From NCBI GenBank assembly GCA_022592435.1, contig JABYQS010000236.1:1-49034 (forward strand): a stretch of DNA of 49,034 nt, read 5' to 3'. A model generated the notes under the pieces. That model searched no databases, was not told the DNA's origin, and worked only from the letters and a program-made list of their open reading frames with translations. Every line of letters starts with the position of its first letter. Positions within the stretch are counted from its first letter, which is position 1. A program made the translations under genes and the position numbers. This document shows positions 1 through 10,952 of this stretch, one piece after another. The DNA is from Cerioporus squamosus. Taxonomy: Eukaryota > Basidiomycota > Agaricomycetes > Polyporales > Polyporaceae.

Positions 1-899
1 TGCTATGTTCGAGCAACTACTGACCTAAGAGACCCCGCCGAAGTACTAACCTCACCGGACGCGACTTTGTCAGGACAACGCATCCATGCCGAACTCGACG
101 CCGCCCTTGTTTCCTATGTGCGCATTGTCTTAGTCATGCTGATTAAGGGTGGAGGTGGGACTGACCATGTACGCGCCTACTAGGTGATATTGTCCGAGAC
201 GACGGAGGCAGGATTCGGCCTTCCCGATGGCGGTCGAGTAGAGTTCAAGCAGTGCGGAGTCTTCGCCCCCTTGTGACTGAGTTGACCTTCACGCCACATG
301 CATCCAATCCTTTTCAGGCCTCGGGTGTGAGCCACAGACCGACAGCAGGATAGTCTGGTTTCGAGTTGCCGCCATTACGATATGAAGTCTGCATGTGCGC
401 TTGACGGGCCATCGCTCGTCCGCCAGCCAATGTGTCGCATCGACGGAGAAACAAGAGAGGGGCAACTCACGAGGGTGTCGTGTCTCATCCTGAGTAAAGC
501 TCTCCGAAGGGCTGTGTGTCACTATATATCAGAGCAAAGTTGATAACGTCATGGTTCCGGACAAGACTGCAGAGTGGTGGCGGTGTCACGGTCTCGAAGT
601 TCCCGCATCTTCGCACTACATAGTACTTACTCGTCTCGGACACGCTCGCTAGATTTGGTGGGTGAGCAGAATTGCATCACAGAAGTAGAGGTCAAGTTGA
701 AGTTACATGACGGTACCCATGCATAATGCGAGCTCGCAGGTTCAGCACCGAAGCCCGACAGCTGGGTTCCAAACGCAGACTCCTGAAGAGTGACCTTGAA
801 AGAGATTAATAGAGATACAGATAGTACAACAATACGTCCATCCAAAGGGCACGACGCACATCCACAGAAAGCGCTATCCAACAGCGAGTGCGAGTGCGC
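1..899. other. Intergenic, no recognisable gene
   Basis: No open frame here resembles a known family, has consistent intron borders, or is longer than about 85 codons. The stretch lies downstream of the thiolase and probably includes its 3' UTR near the right end. The left edge may hold part of a neighbouring gene that cannot be identified from what is visible. Confidence 0.5.
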
Positions 900-2435
900 C
901 TACTGCTCGCTCACGAAGATCGCCGCCATGCCCATGCCCGAGCCGATACACATGCTCGTGCAGAATATCTTGCCGCCCGTCTGCTTCGCAATATTGAGGC
1001 CAGTCGCGATCTGCCTTGCACCAGCTACAATACCACGTTAGCATCACACGCCGTCTGACAGGAAAGGAGGAGACGTACTGCAACCAAGGGGGTGGCCGAT
1101 GGCGATCGCGCCGCCGTTCAGGTTGACCTTCTCGAAGGGAATACCGAGGTGCTGCACGCTGTACACAGCCTGGCTCGCGAACGCCTCGTTGATCTCGTAA
1201 AAGTCGATCTCCTCCTTCGTAAGACCGGTCTGCTCGAGCACCTTGGGGATGGCGTATGCGGGGCCGACACCCATGATGCGCGGGGGCACACCGACTGCGG
1301 ACGCAGCGACGAGCTTGCCGACGATGGGAAGGCCGAGCTTCTTCGCGACCGACCGGCGCGCGAGGACAACCGCAGCGGCGCCGTCCGAAACCTGCGACGC
1401 ATTACCTGAGGCGAGGGCGGTCAGACCGATGCATTCATGTCCGCGTCCGTTACGAGGTAACGTACCTGCGTGCGTAGTGCCGTCCTTCGCGAATGCGGGC
1501 TTGAGCTTCGCAAGCGACTCGGCAGTGACGCCGTCCCGGACACCGTCGTCGCGGTCGACGATGATCTCCGACTCCTGCTCCGTCTTCGGGTCGACAATCT
1601 TCACCTTGAGGGGCACGATCTCGTCCTTGAACTTGCCCGCCTTCTGCGCAGCGGCGGCCTTCTGGAAGGACTTGGCCGCGAACTCGTCCTGCACCTGGCG
1701 GGAGATGTGGAACTCCGCCGCGACGTTCTCGGACGTGATGCCCATGGGGATCAGGCAGTCCTCGGCCTCCTTGCATGAGAGCACGGCTTCTGAGAAGCCG
1801 TCGGGCATCGCGCCGCCGCCGTAGCCGAACGTCATGGACTCGACACCAGCACCTGCGTCGTGTGAGACATGAGCGAGAAGACCAAAGGCGCATACAAGCA
1901 GCCCACTCACCAATACCGATGTCAATCTGTCCGCTAAGAATCTCTCCCGCAATCACATTGACTGCCTGGAGGCCGGACGCGCACTGCCGGTTCGTTGTGC
2001 TGATGGGGACGGTATTGGGGATGCCGGCGTGCAAAGCAGCCATGCGCGCAGCGGACGCGCCTCCACCAGCGGGGAGGACGTTGCCAACAGTAATATCGCC
2101 GATGACAGCAGGGTCAATGCCGGCCTTCTTGACGACCGCGCTGAGCACGCCCGAGAGGATCTCCTCTGGACGGGTATCCTTGAAGCCGCCCTTCTTTGCC
2201 TGCAGTCGACGCGTCAGCCATGCGTCCCACTCATCGTCACCGCGCACGTCGCCGTCTGTCGCCGTATGCGCTTCCTCCCTCCCTCGGCGCCATTCAATGC
2301 GACTGAGACACGTACCTTCGTGATTGCAGAGCGGACGGCCGCGACGATGACGACGTCATTGTCGTTCTGCGTGAGTGCGCGCGCCTTGGGCGTCACGGCA
2401 GTGAAGTTTTGGATGCGCTGGGAGAGGGAGGTCAT
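900..2435 (-). CDS. 3-ketoacyl-CoA thiolase (acetyl-CoA C-acyltransferase), peroxisomal type
   Basis: This enzyme performs the last step of fatty-acid beta-oxidation: it cleaves 3-ketoacyl-CoA with CoA to give acetyl-CoA and a shortened acyl-CoA. Five exons (2316-2435, 1911-2199, 1466-1852, 1079-1405, 900-1024) join in frame to 415 aa, the usual thiolase length. The introns are 116, 58, 60 and 54 nt. Visible motifs are the nucleophile loop NRQCASGLQA, the NEAFASQ block, the histidine loop GGAIAIGHPLGC-TGARQ (the last intron splits it) and the C-terminal second-cysteine motif CIGSGMGMA. The N-terminus MTSLSQRIQNFTAVT sits where POT1/FOX3-type thiolases carry a PTS2 signal, but the usual His/Gln-Leu end of that signal is absent. 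There is no C-terminal SKL-type PTS1 (it ends VSEQ). The family assignment is firm; peroxisomal location is inferred. Confidence 0.95.
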
Positions 2436-2597
2436 CGTGGCGGACAGCGAGGACAGAGTCAGAGATGAAAGGGGGAGAGTAGGACGAGCAGGAGACCGAG
2501 CAAGCTAGCTTTATGGGTGCAGTGTCCTCGGGGATGAGGTGAGCGGCCGGTCACCAAGTCGCCCCGACCCATGTGAATTCTACCCCACATCACTTTC

Positions 2598-2611
2598 GGG
2601 GGGGGGGGGGG
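2598..2611. repeat. Poly-G tract (14 G)
   Basis: An uninterrupted run of 14 G lies upstream of the thiolase start, between the thiolase and the BTB gene. The 516-base gap 2436-2951 holds no recognised gene. Confidence 0.9.
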
Positions 2612-2951
2612 TAAGCGCCCGCGGTCGGTCCACCATAATCACACTCGCGGTCTTGCGTTCACGGTTCGATTATATCCGAGCCGGGGTCTTGACACTTGTG
2701 GCTAACGCGTAGCAGCACTGGTGCTGTCATGAGACTCAAGAGAAGTCGTAACGCATGTAGATGACTAAGTGAGGAGTAGCTAGCGAAACAGTGTGTGCGA
2801 TACATAGAAGAGTCCGATGGAGATGCGAGGATATTAGAACACACGGAGGACAGGATAGACAATGCAACAACACGTAGATGATAGCAATCGTGATATGGTA
2901 GAGAGCACACAACAGCATGAAGTCCGAAAGCAAGAGAGGAAAGACACGCAC

Positions 2952-4119
2952 TCAAGCCTGGATGGGCTCCCACTCCATCCGCGTCGACGCAGACGTCGAC
3001 GGCGCAGCCTTCGCCTGCAGCCCAAACCACGCAGGGATCTGCTCCCAAGCATCCTTCCTCGCCTTCGCCACCGCGAGCGAGAAGTCCTCCTTGCACGACG
3101 CGCAGATCCTCAAGCCGCAGTGGCGCGTCCCGTCCGAGAAGTCCGTCCTCGACAGCATCTCGACCGCCTGCACGAGCGAGAACAGCGGGTCCGCGTCCCG
3201 CCCCGTCGCGATCCCGCCCACCGCGCGCAGCAGGTTCAGCATGATGAAGTAGAACGACTCCCGGCAGTGGTGCCCGCTCGCGTGGTGCCGGTTCGCGCAG
3301 TTCGCGGAGATCGACCGCCCGGAGAGCTCCTGCTCGATGAACGCGGCGAGGAACCGCTGCCCGTGCTCGCGACCGCGAAAGGCGGCGTGCAGGTCCGGAT
3401 GGTCGAGCCGCACGATGACCGAGTTCGCGTCCGTGGGGTCGGCGAGGGCATGGGCGCGGGTTCTGCTGGAGAGCAGCGCGGGTATGGTGGAGGCCCCGGC
3501 GGCAATCTTGCGCGGTCCGTATCGCGAGAGGTCGTACATCGCGGACGGGAGGATGTGGTCGAGTCCCAGCTCTTGGCACAGCTGGATGACGAGGATCGGA
3601 TGCGGGAACTGCTCGCGAGGACAGTAGCGTGTGTCGACCGTAACCTGTTGCTCGCGTCTATCCCAGCCGCCGAGCGTGGTGGGCCAGTCCGCCTCGAGGC
3701 GCATCAAGCACCGCTCACGGAGGTGCTCGATGAGATACTTTGTCGAGAGCCGGAGAACGGCCGAGACTGCGCAAAAGTCGCCTGAAGTGGGCTGCGTGAA
3801 GTACCTGGAGAGGGAGAAGGATATGTCAGACATGTCAGCCGCATGAAAGAAGCGTTGATACTCACAAGCCGTCGTAGAGTGCCCGCAGGAGATGCAGCAC
3901 GTCTCCAGGGTCGTCGTGTAGCTGGACCCAAGGGCATCCGTCGACCATGTCAGCCACAGGCTGGGGGAGGGTGAACATGTCATGGAAGATGTCCGAATGG
4001 CGCACGAGCTGGCCCCGATGCACCTTGAACGCGACATCTTGCACGAGGAGGATGATGTTGCCGTCAGCAAACCAGAAGTCCGTCGTCCTGAAGTGCTGCA
4101 GGTTCGGATGGGCGGACAT
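2952..4119 (-). CDS. BTB/POZ domain protein (agaricomycete family)
   Basis: Two exons (3866-4119 and 2952-3804) with a 61-nt intron give 368 aa. The first 85 residues are a BTB/POZ fold: TTDFWFADGNIILLVQDVAFKVHR, then the QLVRHSDIFHDMF stretch typical of the large basidiomycete BTB family. The C-terminal half carries the Cys/His-rich stretch CANRHHASGHHC followed by CGLRICASCKEDF, which is common in these proteins. BTB domains dimerise and often recruit cullin-3 ligases; no specific partner can be named. The start was chosen at the Met of MSAHPNL because it directly precedes the BTB fold and the longer open frame upstream has no homology. This is an expansion family in mushrooms with poorly known roles. 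Confidence 0.88.
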
Positions 4120-4449
4120 GGCTGCGTCGGGCTTGAGGCGGTCAAGATGGAAGGAAAGTATGTGGGGAAGAGAACAGAATACGGAGGACGGAGGGCGGGG
4201 CGCGCGCCGACTACCCCCCGTCGATCCAAATCGAGGCTGACGTCCGCCTCCTACATCCGCAACGACGAAACACCGGGGTACAGACCGAAACGTGACGGCG
4301 TAGCTACGTGCTAGCGCCCAGGACGAGATGGTATGAGGATACACTATCGAAACACTAAGACCAAATAATACACTCCTGAGTCCTCCGGATCCATGTGAGA
4401 ATAAGAGATCAGGACAAATCGTAAGGGAGGTGCAACAAGATATGCACAC

Positions 4450-6113
4450 TCAGTGCGAGCTCGTCCCGGTTCCAGAATGTGAAGTCGGACGTCCAGGCAT
4501 ATGCATGCTGACCTGCGGCGAGACTGCTCTGTTCGCTTGGTTGTGCTGCGCGGCATGCACGGCAGGTGGCGGGTGGGGTATGAGACCTGGAGGCGGGCCT
4601 GCCATCATATACACGGGCACAGCCTGGTGAGCCTCCGGAGACATGCCAGACGACGAGGACGAGGACGCCGTGCCCTGGTGCGCCATCGGCGTGGTCATGG
4701 GCGACTGGTAGACGTACAGCGGCTGTGGGGGCGCAAAGTAGTAGCTGTACGACATCATGTGCTGGCCCTGCCCGTGCGAAGACGCCCCGGGGGAAGGAAT
4801 GAGGCCTCCTGGGGAGGTCATGTAGCTCGCGGGCGTACGGCCGTCTGGCTGCATCCGCATGGCGGAGCGGACGCTCATAGCAGATGCATCGCTCCGCGAC
4901 TGGATCGTGCCGCGGCGGGCAGGTGCCGTCGCCGGCGCAAGCAAGTCAATCTCCTGGTGTCCCTTCTGGTTCACCCCAGTATACCACGACCCCTGCGGCT
5001 TCGCCTTCCCAACGTGTGCTCTGGGCGACCGCGCGGGCACGTAGTCAAGCGCCACACGTTCCGACGTCCAGGGGAGGTCCTTCAGCTCGTGCAAGAAGTT
5101 CTTCACACGCGTGAAGTGCGTGCTGAACGAGTCGTCTGGGGGTGCGAACCGGATCGGGGAGTCCATCTTCGCGTAATCGCTCGCCGGAAGTGGGTCGACA
5201 GGCTCAGGGCTGCGGAAGCGCGGGCTGCTGGCGATACTGGCGACGAGGGGCTGACTTGCATGCGCATGCGAGCTACTGCGCTGCGAGGCCCGATGTTGAC
5301 TGAGACTAGTCCGCTGTTGACTACTCCTGCGCGTGGGGTCGGCATAAGAGAGCTCTGTAGGAGACTTGGGCGCGGGGACGGGCATGTCGGTACCCTGGAC
5401 ATAGTGAACGCTTTCCGGGTTAGGGACGGTAAACCCTGGATCGTCGTAAGCAGGGAGAAAGTGAGACTGTCCTGGGGACATCTCCGTGCCAGGTGCGCCC
5501 TTCCGGGTGGCCTTGCGATCGTAGAAGTGGCTCTTCACGACGGCCTTCGGAAGCCTGCGCAGCCCGCTCACGAAGCCCCCGACAAAGTTCTTCGCTCGAC
5601 CTCTGGGCTTAGGCTCGGGCTCTTCGGGGGCCACGGGATATGCGTACGGTTCGTGCTCGGAGAAGACCTGCTCTTGCTCCTGCTCCTGCTCCTGAGGTGC
5701 GCCACTGTCATAGCGCCCTCCGTCGGTCCACCCCTCCTCGTTTGCGCTCGGCCCTATCGACATGGCTTCCACCTCTCCCTGATCCTCCCATTCCGATCGC
5801 TCCTGCCTTCGGACATTGGCTGCCCTGTGTACGGCGCATACGGGTCTGGCTCCTCTTCTTGATCCAGCTCGGAGGGGGCCGGATAGGATGGGCGGAAGTC
5901 CATGGCACCCGGTCCGCGAGAGGGAGGGGGAGATGGTGCCGGAAGGGGACGCGAACCAATGGACGAGGGTGGAGGATGCGGAGAGAGCATACCGTTCGAT
6001 ACCCAGCTCGGATTGCTGGCGCGGCTGTATCGCGGCGTCCGACGAGTAGGATAGCCATTGCTTTGGCGGCCGAGAGGCGATTCGGGGTACAGGTTGTCGT
6101 TGTACTCAGACAT
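4450..6113 (-). CDS. Disordered basidiomycete protein of unknown function
   Basis: Two overlapping open frames belong to one gene. The first (from 6113, MSEYNDNLYPESP) is rich in Pro/Ser and acidic residues. The second runs to 4450 and contains a Gln-Glu repeat (QEQEQEQEQ, from a CTGCTC microsatellite near 5670-5695), a basic conserved-looking block (KNFVGGFVSGLRRLPKAVVKSHFYDRKATRKG) and a second ordered island (HFTRVKNFLHELKDLPWTSERVALDYVP). They are probably joined by an intron near 5705-5772, but that donor and acceptor are weak, so the junction is unresolved; a frameshift is the alternative. The tail is Pro/Ser/Met/Tyr-rich low complexity. I do not recognise the family. The two ordered islands in a disordered background suggest a scaffold or membrane-peripheral role, which is inference only. 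Confidence 0.7.
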
Positions 6114-6403
6114 CCTGAGAGAGGTGTCCTAGCTGAAGGTTGCAGAGAATGTGCGAGCAAAGCACACTTGAAGAAGACATGCGCAGCGCCAGCTCCGCGA
6201 GGGCACCACGAGGCATGTATTCCCGGAACGACTCACGCGGAAATTCATATCCAGCAAGAAAAGTGAAGGTTCGAGAGCACCGGCGGGCAGCACGTAGCAT
6301 GTGTGGTGAAACACAGGAACAGAGCCGACATGTACGCAACCAAGTCGTGGGTGAGACGAGGAGACTGCGGAGGACTTGAAGACGCATCTACAGACTGCCC
6401 CGC

Positions 6404-6408
6404 AAAAA
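6404..6408 (-). terminator. Pol III T5 terminator of tRNA-Pro
   Basis: Five consecutive T residues on the minus strand begin two bases after the tRNA 3' end, as expected for RNA polymerase III termination. Confidence 0.85.
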
Positions 6409-6409
6409 G

Positions 6410-6505
6410 GGCCCAACCGGGAATTGAACCCGGGACCTCGCGCATACGTGGTCTTCCGACCGGTAAACTCCCGAAGCGCGAATCATACTACTAGACCATT
6501 GGGCC
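6410..6505 (-). tRNA. tRNA-Pro(CGG) with a 25-nt intron
   Basis: Reading the minus strand from 6505, a perfect 7-bp acceptor stem (GGCCCAA/TTGGGCC) encloses a D arm (A box TGGTCTAGTAG), an anticodon stem CGCGC/GCGCG, and a T arm CCGGG-TTCAATT-CCCGG that includes the B box. The anticodon loop reads TTCGGG, then 25 nt of intron (6445-6469), then T; this places CGG at positions 34-36 and the intron in the canonical 37/38 position. The mature length is 71 nt. Eukaryotic Pro tRNAs share the GGTCTAG...ATGATTC framework seen here. Confidence 0.95.
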
Positions 6506-6629
6506 GACATGAGGCCCTGTGCAGACAGCAATATCAGCTTATGGGATACATCCTGCCTTCTCCAGTTCCCAAGTACCGCTCGGTTGAGGTTCCTTTCACC
6601 CTCTTCAGACAGCTCAAGCTGCAGACATT

Positions 6630-7934
6630 ATGGTAAGTACCATCGTCATTTGGTTGCGTCTGCATTATCTTCAACTTCGCTCTTCTCAGTATGGTGACAT
6701 TGAGGACCTTGTCCTCTCAGGGAGGTTATTCAATCCGCCATCGCGTTCCAGCTCTCCCGTACGCTCTCGATCACCCTCTCCCGGACCAGCACCATGGCCG
6801 ACCGAAGCCGATGATTTCGAATACGACTCAGATGCGGAGCGACGTGCAACGGTTGAGGCGCACCTCGCGTCGCAGCAGCAATCAGAGTCCATCGGTATGG
6901 GCCCTGGCAGGACTGGTGTGAAGGGTGTCATCCGCGACCGCGCAGAGGCCGAGTCTCTCGCGCGTGCGAAGCGGGGGGACGAGATCAAAGAGCTCAACCG
7001 TGCGATGGAGAAGGCTAGTCTTGGTGGCAAGACGTGGGCGGAGGAGGAGAAGGAACGGCTCGCCAAGATCGCCGCCCAGGAAGGTCGGCCGGCAGCAAGT
7101 TCTTCGAGAGCGGCGAGGAGCGGGAGGTATGGTCATCTGCGGGAGGTCGGTGTGAGGAGCTTCGTACAAGCCGTGGAAGAGGATCGGAGTGTATGGGTGG
7201 TCGTGCACATCTACGATCCGGTACGTGACTGTTCGCGCTTCGACACTTGTTTGTCATGTCCGCTCGCCACCACGAAGACATGCCCTCCAATTGCTATCTG
7301 ATGTTTGTGTGATTGTGCTAACTGAAGTTTGCTCCAGTCCTTGGATCGTTGCGCTACAGTGGACGAGACGTTGTCTCGACTGGCGCGGGCATATCCCTAC
7401 ACCAAATTCCTGCGTGCACGGGCTGGTGCTATCGGGTTCGCATCATCAGGGAGCTCACAGCCCAATCTCAGCAAACCCTCGTCACTCTCAAAGTCGCGTT
7501 TCTCGTCCCGAGGCCTTGTTACTCGACCATCACGGATACAAGAGAGAGATGAGTTCTTCGACGATGACGTTGAGGACGAGAAGGAGGGTGGAGGCGACGA
7601 TGACGACGACGATGCACCGGACGACCAGTGGGAGGACGATGAAGTAGATACAGACGTGCTGCCGACCCTCTTGGTCTACCGTGGTGGCGAGCTCGTGCAC
7701 TCCTGGATACGCGTCGACTGGGAGGCCAAGCAGGGTATCGAGGAGCTGCTGAAGAGGTGTGTACCGTATTATCTCCAGCGTGCTTTCCTCACGCATGTTA
7801 TCGTGCGCAGACATAGTATCCTGACATCTCCCCGCCACTTCGGCGGTGCCACGGGGAACCTCAGTTTGGACGACGATGACTTGTCGGACGATGGCGAAGA
7901 GCTCATATTCGGCAACAGCGATGACGAGCGATGA
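6630..7934 (+). CDS. Phosducin-like protein (PhLP1 type)
   Basis: Phosducin-like proteins are thioredoxin-fold co-chaperones that work with the CCT chaperonin to assemble G-protein beta-gamma dimers. Four exons (6630-6632, 6690-7220, 7338-7756, 7811-7934) give 358 aa. The first exon is the ATG alone, followed directly by a perfect GTAAGT donor; splicing gives MYGDIEDLVLSGRLFNPP. Family landmarks are GHLREVGVRSFVQAVEE, VWVVVHIYDP-SLDRC, the KFLRARAGAIGF strand, an acidic insert (DDDVEDEKEGGGDDDDDD) and the thioredoxin-like C-terminal VLPTLLVYRGGELVHSWIRVDW. The protein ends in an acidic tail. Introns 1 (57 nt) and 3 (54 nt) are multiples of three without stops, so retention would stay in frame. 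The tRNA-Pro is divergent upstream. Confidence 0.9.
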
Positions 7935-8638
7935 TCTGTTCGGTATCTCTGCTCAGTCTTCAGTTTTCAATCGGCATGGAGTGGGTCTGGTCATCGACGC
8001 TTGTATACCATATGTAGCTGTATGCGTCCGATGTCGACGAAACCATTTGCTCACCGGACTATCTTCAGTTTGGCGGATACGAAGGTATCCCACACAAGCG
8101 TCCAGGAACAGAAGGTACGCCTTCTGAAATTCTCTTGCGACTTGGACCAGACTCAATGCAGACTCATCCTGCTTTGAATCCGGTCCAAGTCGCCGTGCAT
8201 AGAGCTGATCTTTCCATCGAGCCGACCAGTTTTGAAATATCGATCCTGACTGCGGAGTCTACAAACGGCAGTTGATTTCAAACCAGCCTGAAGTAGCACC
8301 AATCTACACGCTCACATGGTCGCGGCGGATTGCAACCCAGCCTGTGCTTGGCCGCAAAGCAGTCTGGATTGCAATGTCGTCCCTCGGATACGCGAGTCGA
8401 ACGGCTGTGGTACGTATCTAGCCTCGCTTGTGCTACATTGCCGTGGTGCGGAGGGAGGACATCCGACTTGCGAGGCCGACTGTCAAGCACCCCCCTGGCG
8501 GTCTCAGAATGCATATAAGGAGGGCCTCCCTTCGGTGAAGATCCTCATCCCTCCCATCCTCTTCTCCTCTGTTCCTGGTGAACATCTTGCCCTGCCCTCT
8601 TAGACATCATCTCTATCACCCACCACTCTTTTCTCACG
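7935..8638. other. Intergenic, kinase promoter region
   Basis: No gene is seen. The right part is the promoter and 5' UTR of the kinase, with a pyrimidine-rich leader (CCTCATCCCTCCCATCCTC) just before the start codon. Confidence 0.6.
8514..8520 (+). promoter_or_regulatory. Candidate TATA box of the Ran1-like kinase
   Basis: TATAAGG lies 125 bases upstream of the kinase ATG and is followed by a CT-rich leader. Placement fits a core promoter; it has not been tested. Confidence 0.5.
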
Positions 8639-9850
8639 ATGTCTACCGCGGCCAGCTCCCTCCCCGACTTCACCGGCTGCTTCATCGACAAGTACTACGA
8701 GCTTGTCCAGATGCTGGGCTCTGGCAGCTTCGGCGTCGTCTATAAGGCGGTCGATACCCGCGAGTCTCCCGACTCAGACTCTCGCCACCGCGCAATCAAA
8801 ATCGTCCGCAAGGCCGGCCGGTCGCCCAAGGAGCTTGCGGTCATCCGCCGCGAGGTCGCCCTCCACTCCGTCGTCGCCGGCCATCCCAGCATCGTTACCA
8901 TCCACGACGCGTTCGACGACGACGAGTACTTCTACATCATCCTCGACTACTGCCCTGGTGGCGATCTCTTCGACCACGTCGTCGATAAGGACACCTATAT
9001 AAACAACGACGAGCTCCTCAGGAAGGCGTTCGTCTCCCTCATCGACGCGGTCCAGTACTGCCACGAGCACAAGATCGCTCACCGCGACCTCAAGCCTGAG
9101 AACGTCCTCGCGAGCGAGGATGGTTCGAAGGTCTTCCTTGCCGACTTCGGTCTGGCCACCGTCAAGCGGATGATTGACGAGCACGGAAGCGGAACTTCCA
9201 TCTACATGGCACCTGGTAAGCCCTCTCTTCTCGCAGCTCTTCGATGATCCCGCGCTAACCATCAGCCCACAGAGTGCCATGGCAAGCTGTATGGCTACGA
9301 GCCGTACTGCACGCGCACCGCGGACATCTGGGCCCTCGGGGTCATCTTCGTCAACATGCTCAGCGGGCGCAACCCGTGGGAGAAGGCGTCCATGAGCGAC
9401 CCGGACTTCGCGCAGTTCGTCGACGACCCCGACTACCTCTACGACGCCCTCCCTGTCTCCGAGGACGCGTGCGACATCCTCCACGACACGTTCACGCTCA
9501 ACCCGCACAGGCGCATCACCCTGCGCGAGCTCCGCGAGGCCGTCCTCAACACCGAGACATTCTTCCGCCCCTCGGAGGCGGAGTTCTCCTCCTCCTCCTC
9601 CACGAAACAGTCGGTGGGCAACGCGACCCCCGACGTTCCCCCTGGTCTCTCCCCTCCCGCCTCGCGCGGGAACACCGAAGAGGAGGAGGATGACGATGAA
9701 AGCCCGGTCGTGACCCCGGAGGGCACGGTTGACGGCAATTGGAAGTGGACGCCGTCGAAGAAGACCGAGAATGTCGATTGGAAGATTGGGTCTATGGCGC
9801 AGCTGCTGATGGCTCGTCATCGTCTTGAAGAGCAGCTGGGCTGCGATTAA
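8639..9850 (+). CDS. Ser/Thr protein kinase, Ran1/Pat1-like
   Basis: Two exons (8639-9215, 9273-9850) with a 57-nt intron (branch CTAAC) give 384 aa. The whole kinase core is visible: Gly loop GSGSFGVV, catalytic lysine in RAIKIV, HRDLKPEN with catalytic Asp, DFGLA, the P+1 segment ending MAPECHG, and DIWALGVIFVNMLSGRNPW. The activation loop and the NPW segment resemble the Ran1/Pat1 family, whose fission-yeast member represses meiosis and mating. That role is not demonstrated for mushroom homologues. The C-terminal 100 residues are Ser- and Glu/Asp-rich and probably disordered, ending in the short conserved-looking GSMAQLLMARHRLEEQLG. Signature residues all appear intact. Confidence 0.93.
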
Positions 9851-10952
9851 CTATACTATCATGGCCCCACTACCATCACCACCACCACCACCACCATTGT
9901 CTGGCCGTCTCGGTGCACCGCATATCATTATTCCTTAACTTATCCAAAAGCAACCTACTGTATGCGCATCGCAGTAGAGCTGGCACCCACCGGCCGGAAG
10001 TCACCTAATAGACATCACCGGACAATCAGCGATCAGAAAGGGTTGGACAACAATGTTTTTGACACGTAGGTGCGACCGCATTCTGTCGTTCTAGGGTCTG
10101 GATGGTTCTGGCCGTTCTCCAAAGCTTCATGAGCATCCTTCACGATGTCCCTGGAGTGGTTAAACTTAAGACGCCGACGCCGGCCCGGGGAAACCCACCA
10201 AGGTCCGAGTCTGCCGAGAGCGCGAAGCGCCTTCCTCCTGCTCTGCTGCCGCCACGACGACAAGCGTGGCCCAAGTCCTTCTACTACTAGAGTTGAGTTC
10301 TAGTAACCGCTCGGCTGGACTGTCTGTCGAACGAGCTCGGCGGATGTGGCAGCAACGGTTCTTCGCGACCGTATACAAGAGGACTCCGTCTGCGACCGTA
10401 CGTAGATCTTGTTTGACGAATGGTCAAACTCCGCAGGCTGATCCCACCTGCCCGTTTGGGGAGCTCGCACACTGACCGGCGACTGGCTTGCGAGTCCAGC
10501 CGGCATACGTCACAAATCAGAGTGACAGTCCCGGGACGCGCACTGCCGTTGACGTGGCCCTCCGGATCCAGGTGAGAGAGTACCACTTCGCGATCTTGGC
10601 TTTGAAGAGGATTTTGAGAGGATTCTGGGATGCAGAACCTCGCCAGAGTCGCTGTCAGTCTGACTCACCCATTCGTGCAGATGACGGAGAACCCTGCCTC
10701 ATTCCCAGGAAGTATATCGCATGCAAGTCGTGAGCAAGACTCGTGGTGCACCTCAAGGCAGCTGAAGGACTGTTCCCTACTTGTGCGCGTCTCTCTACCT
10801 GTCGAACTACGCGGGAAGCAAATGATGGAGTCTGCTTTGAACCAACCTTAAACAGGCAATGCGTGCGCAGCGCGCTGACGCCGAGGAAGCGTATAGAGTG
10901 TTCACAGCTGCAGGCGTCCTGGCCCGCCGTGCCCGCCGACGATACTGCGACG
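9851..10952. other. Intergenic, kinase 3' UTR and carboxylesterase upstream region
   Basis: A short CAC/ACC trinucleotide repeat lies just after the kinase stop (about 9872-9898). The remainder holds no gene I can support. It contains one copy of a diverged ~60-bp repeat (10,203-10,265). Confidence 0.55.
10203..10265 (+). repeat. Diverged ~60-bp dispersed repeat, copy 1
   Basis: The stretch CCGAGTCTGCCGA...GCGAAGCGCCTTCCTCCTGCTCTGCTGCCGCCAC closely resembles 15,262-15,325. Translated on the minus strand, both give a similar peptide (VVAAAEQEEGASRSRQT versus VVAVEQEEEALRLHRQT). Its origin is unknown. Confidence 0.5.

Noticed and set aside
1450..2247. Second frame overlapping thiolase exons 2 and 3
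   Set aside because: Its first half is thiolase exon 2 read through the intron; the Arg-rich remainder is an out-of-frame shadow.
4501..5862. Plus-strand open frame of 453 codons
   Set aside because: It is a shadow of the disordered minus-strand gene, Arg-rich and without recognisable motifs.
8774..9820. Minus-strand open frame of 348 codons
   Set aside because: It is antisense to the protein kinase; composition bias only.
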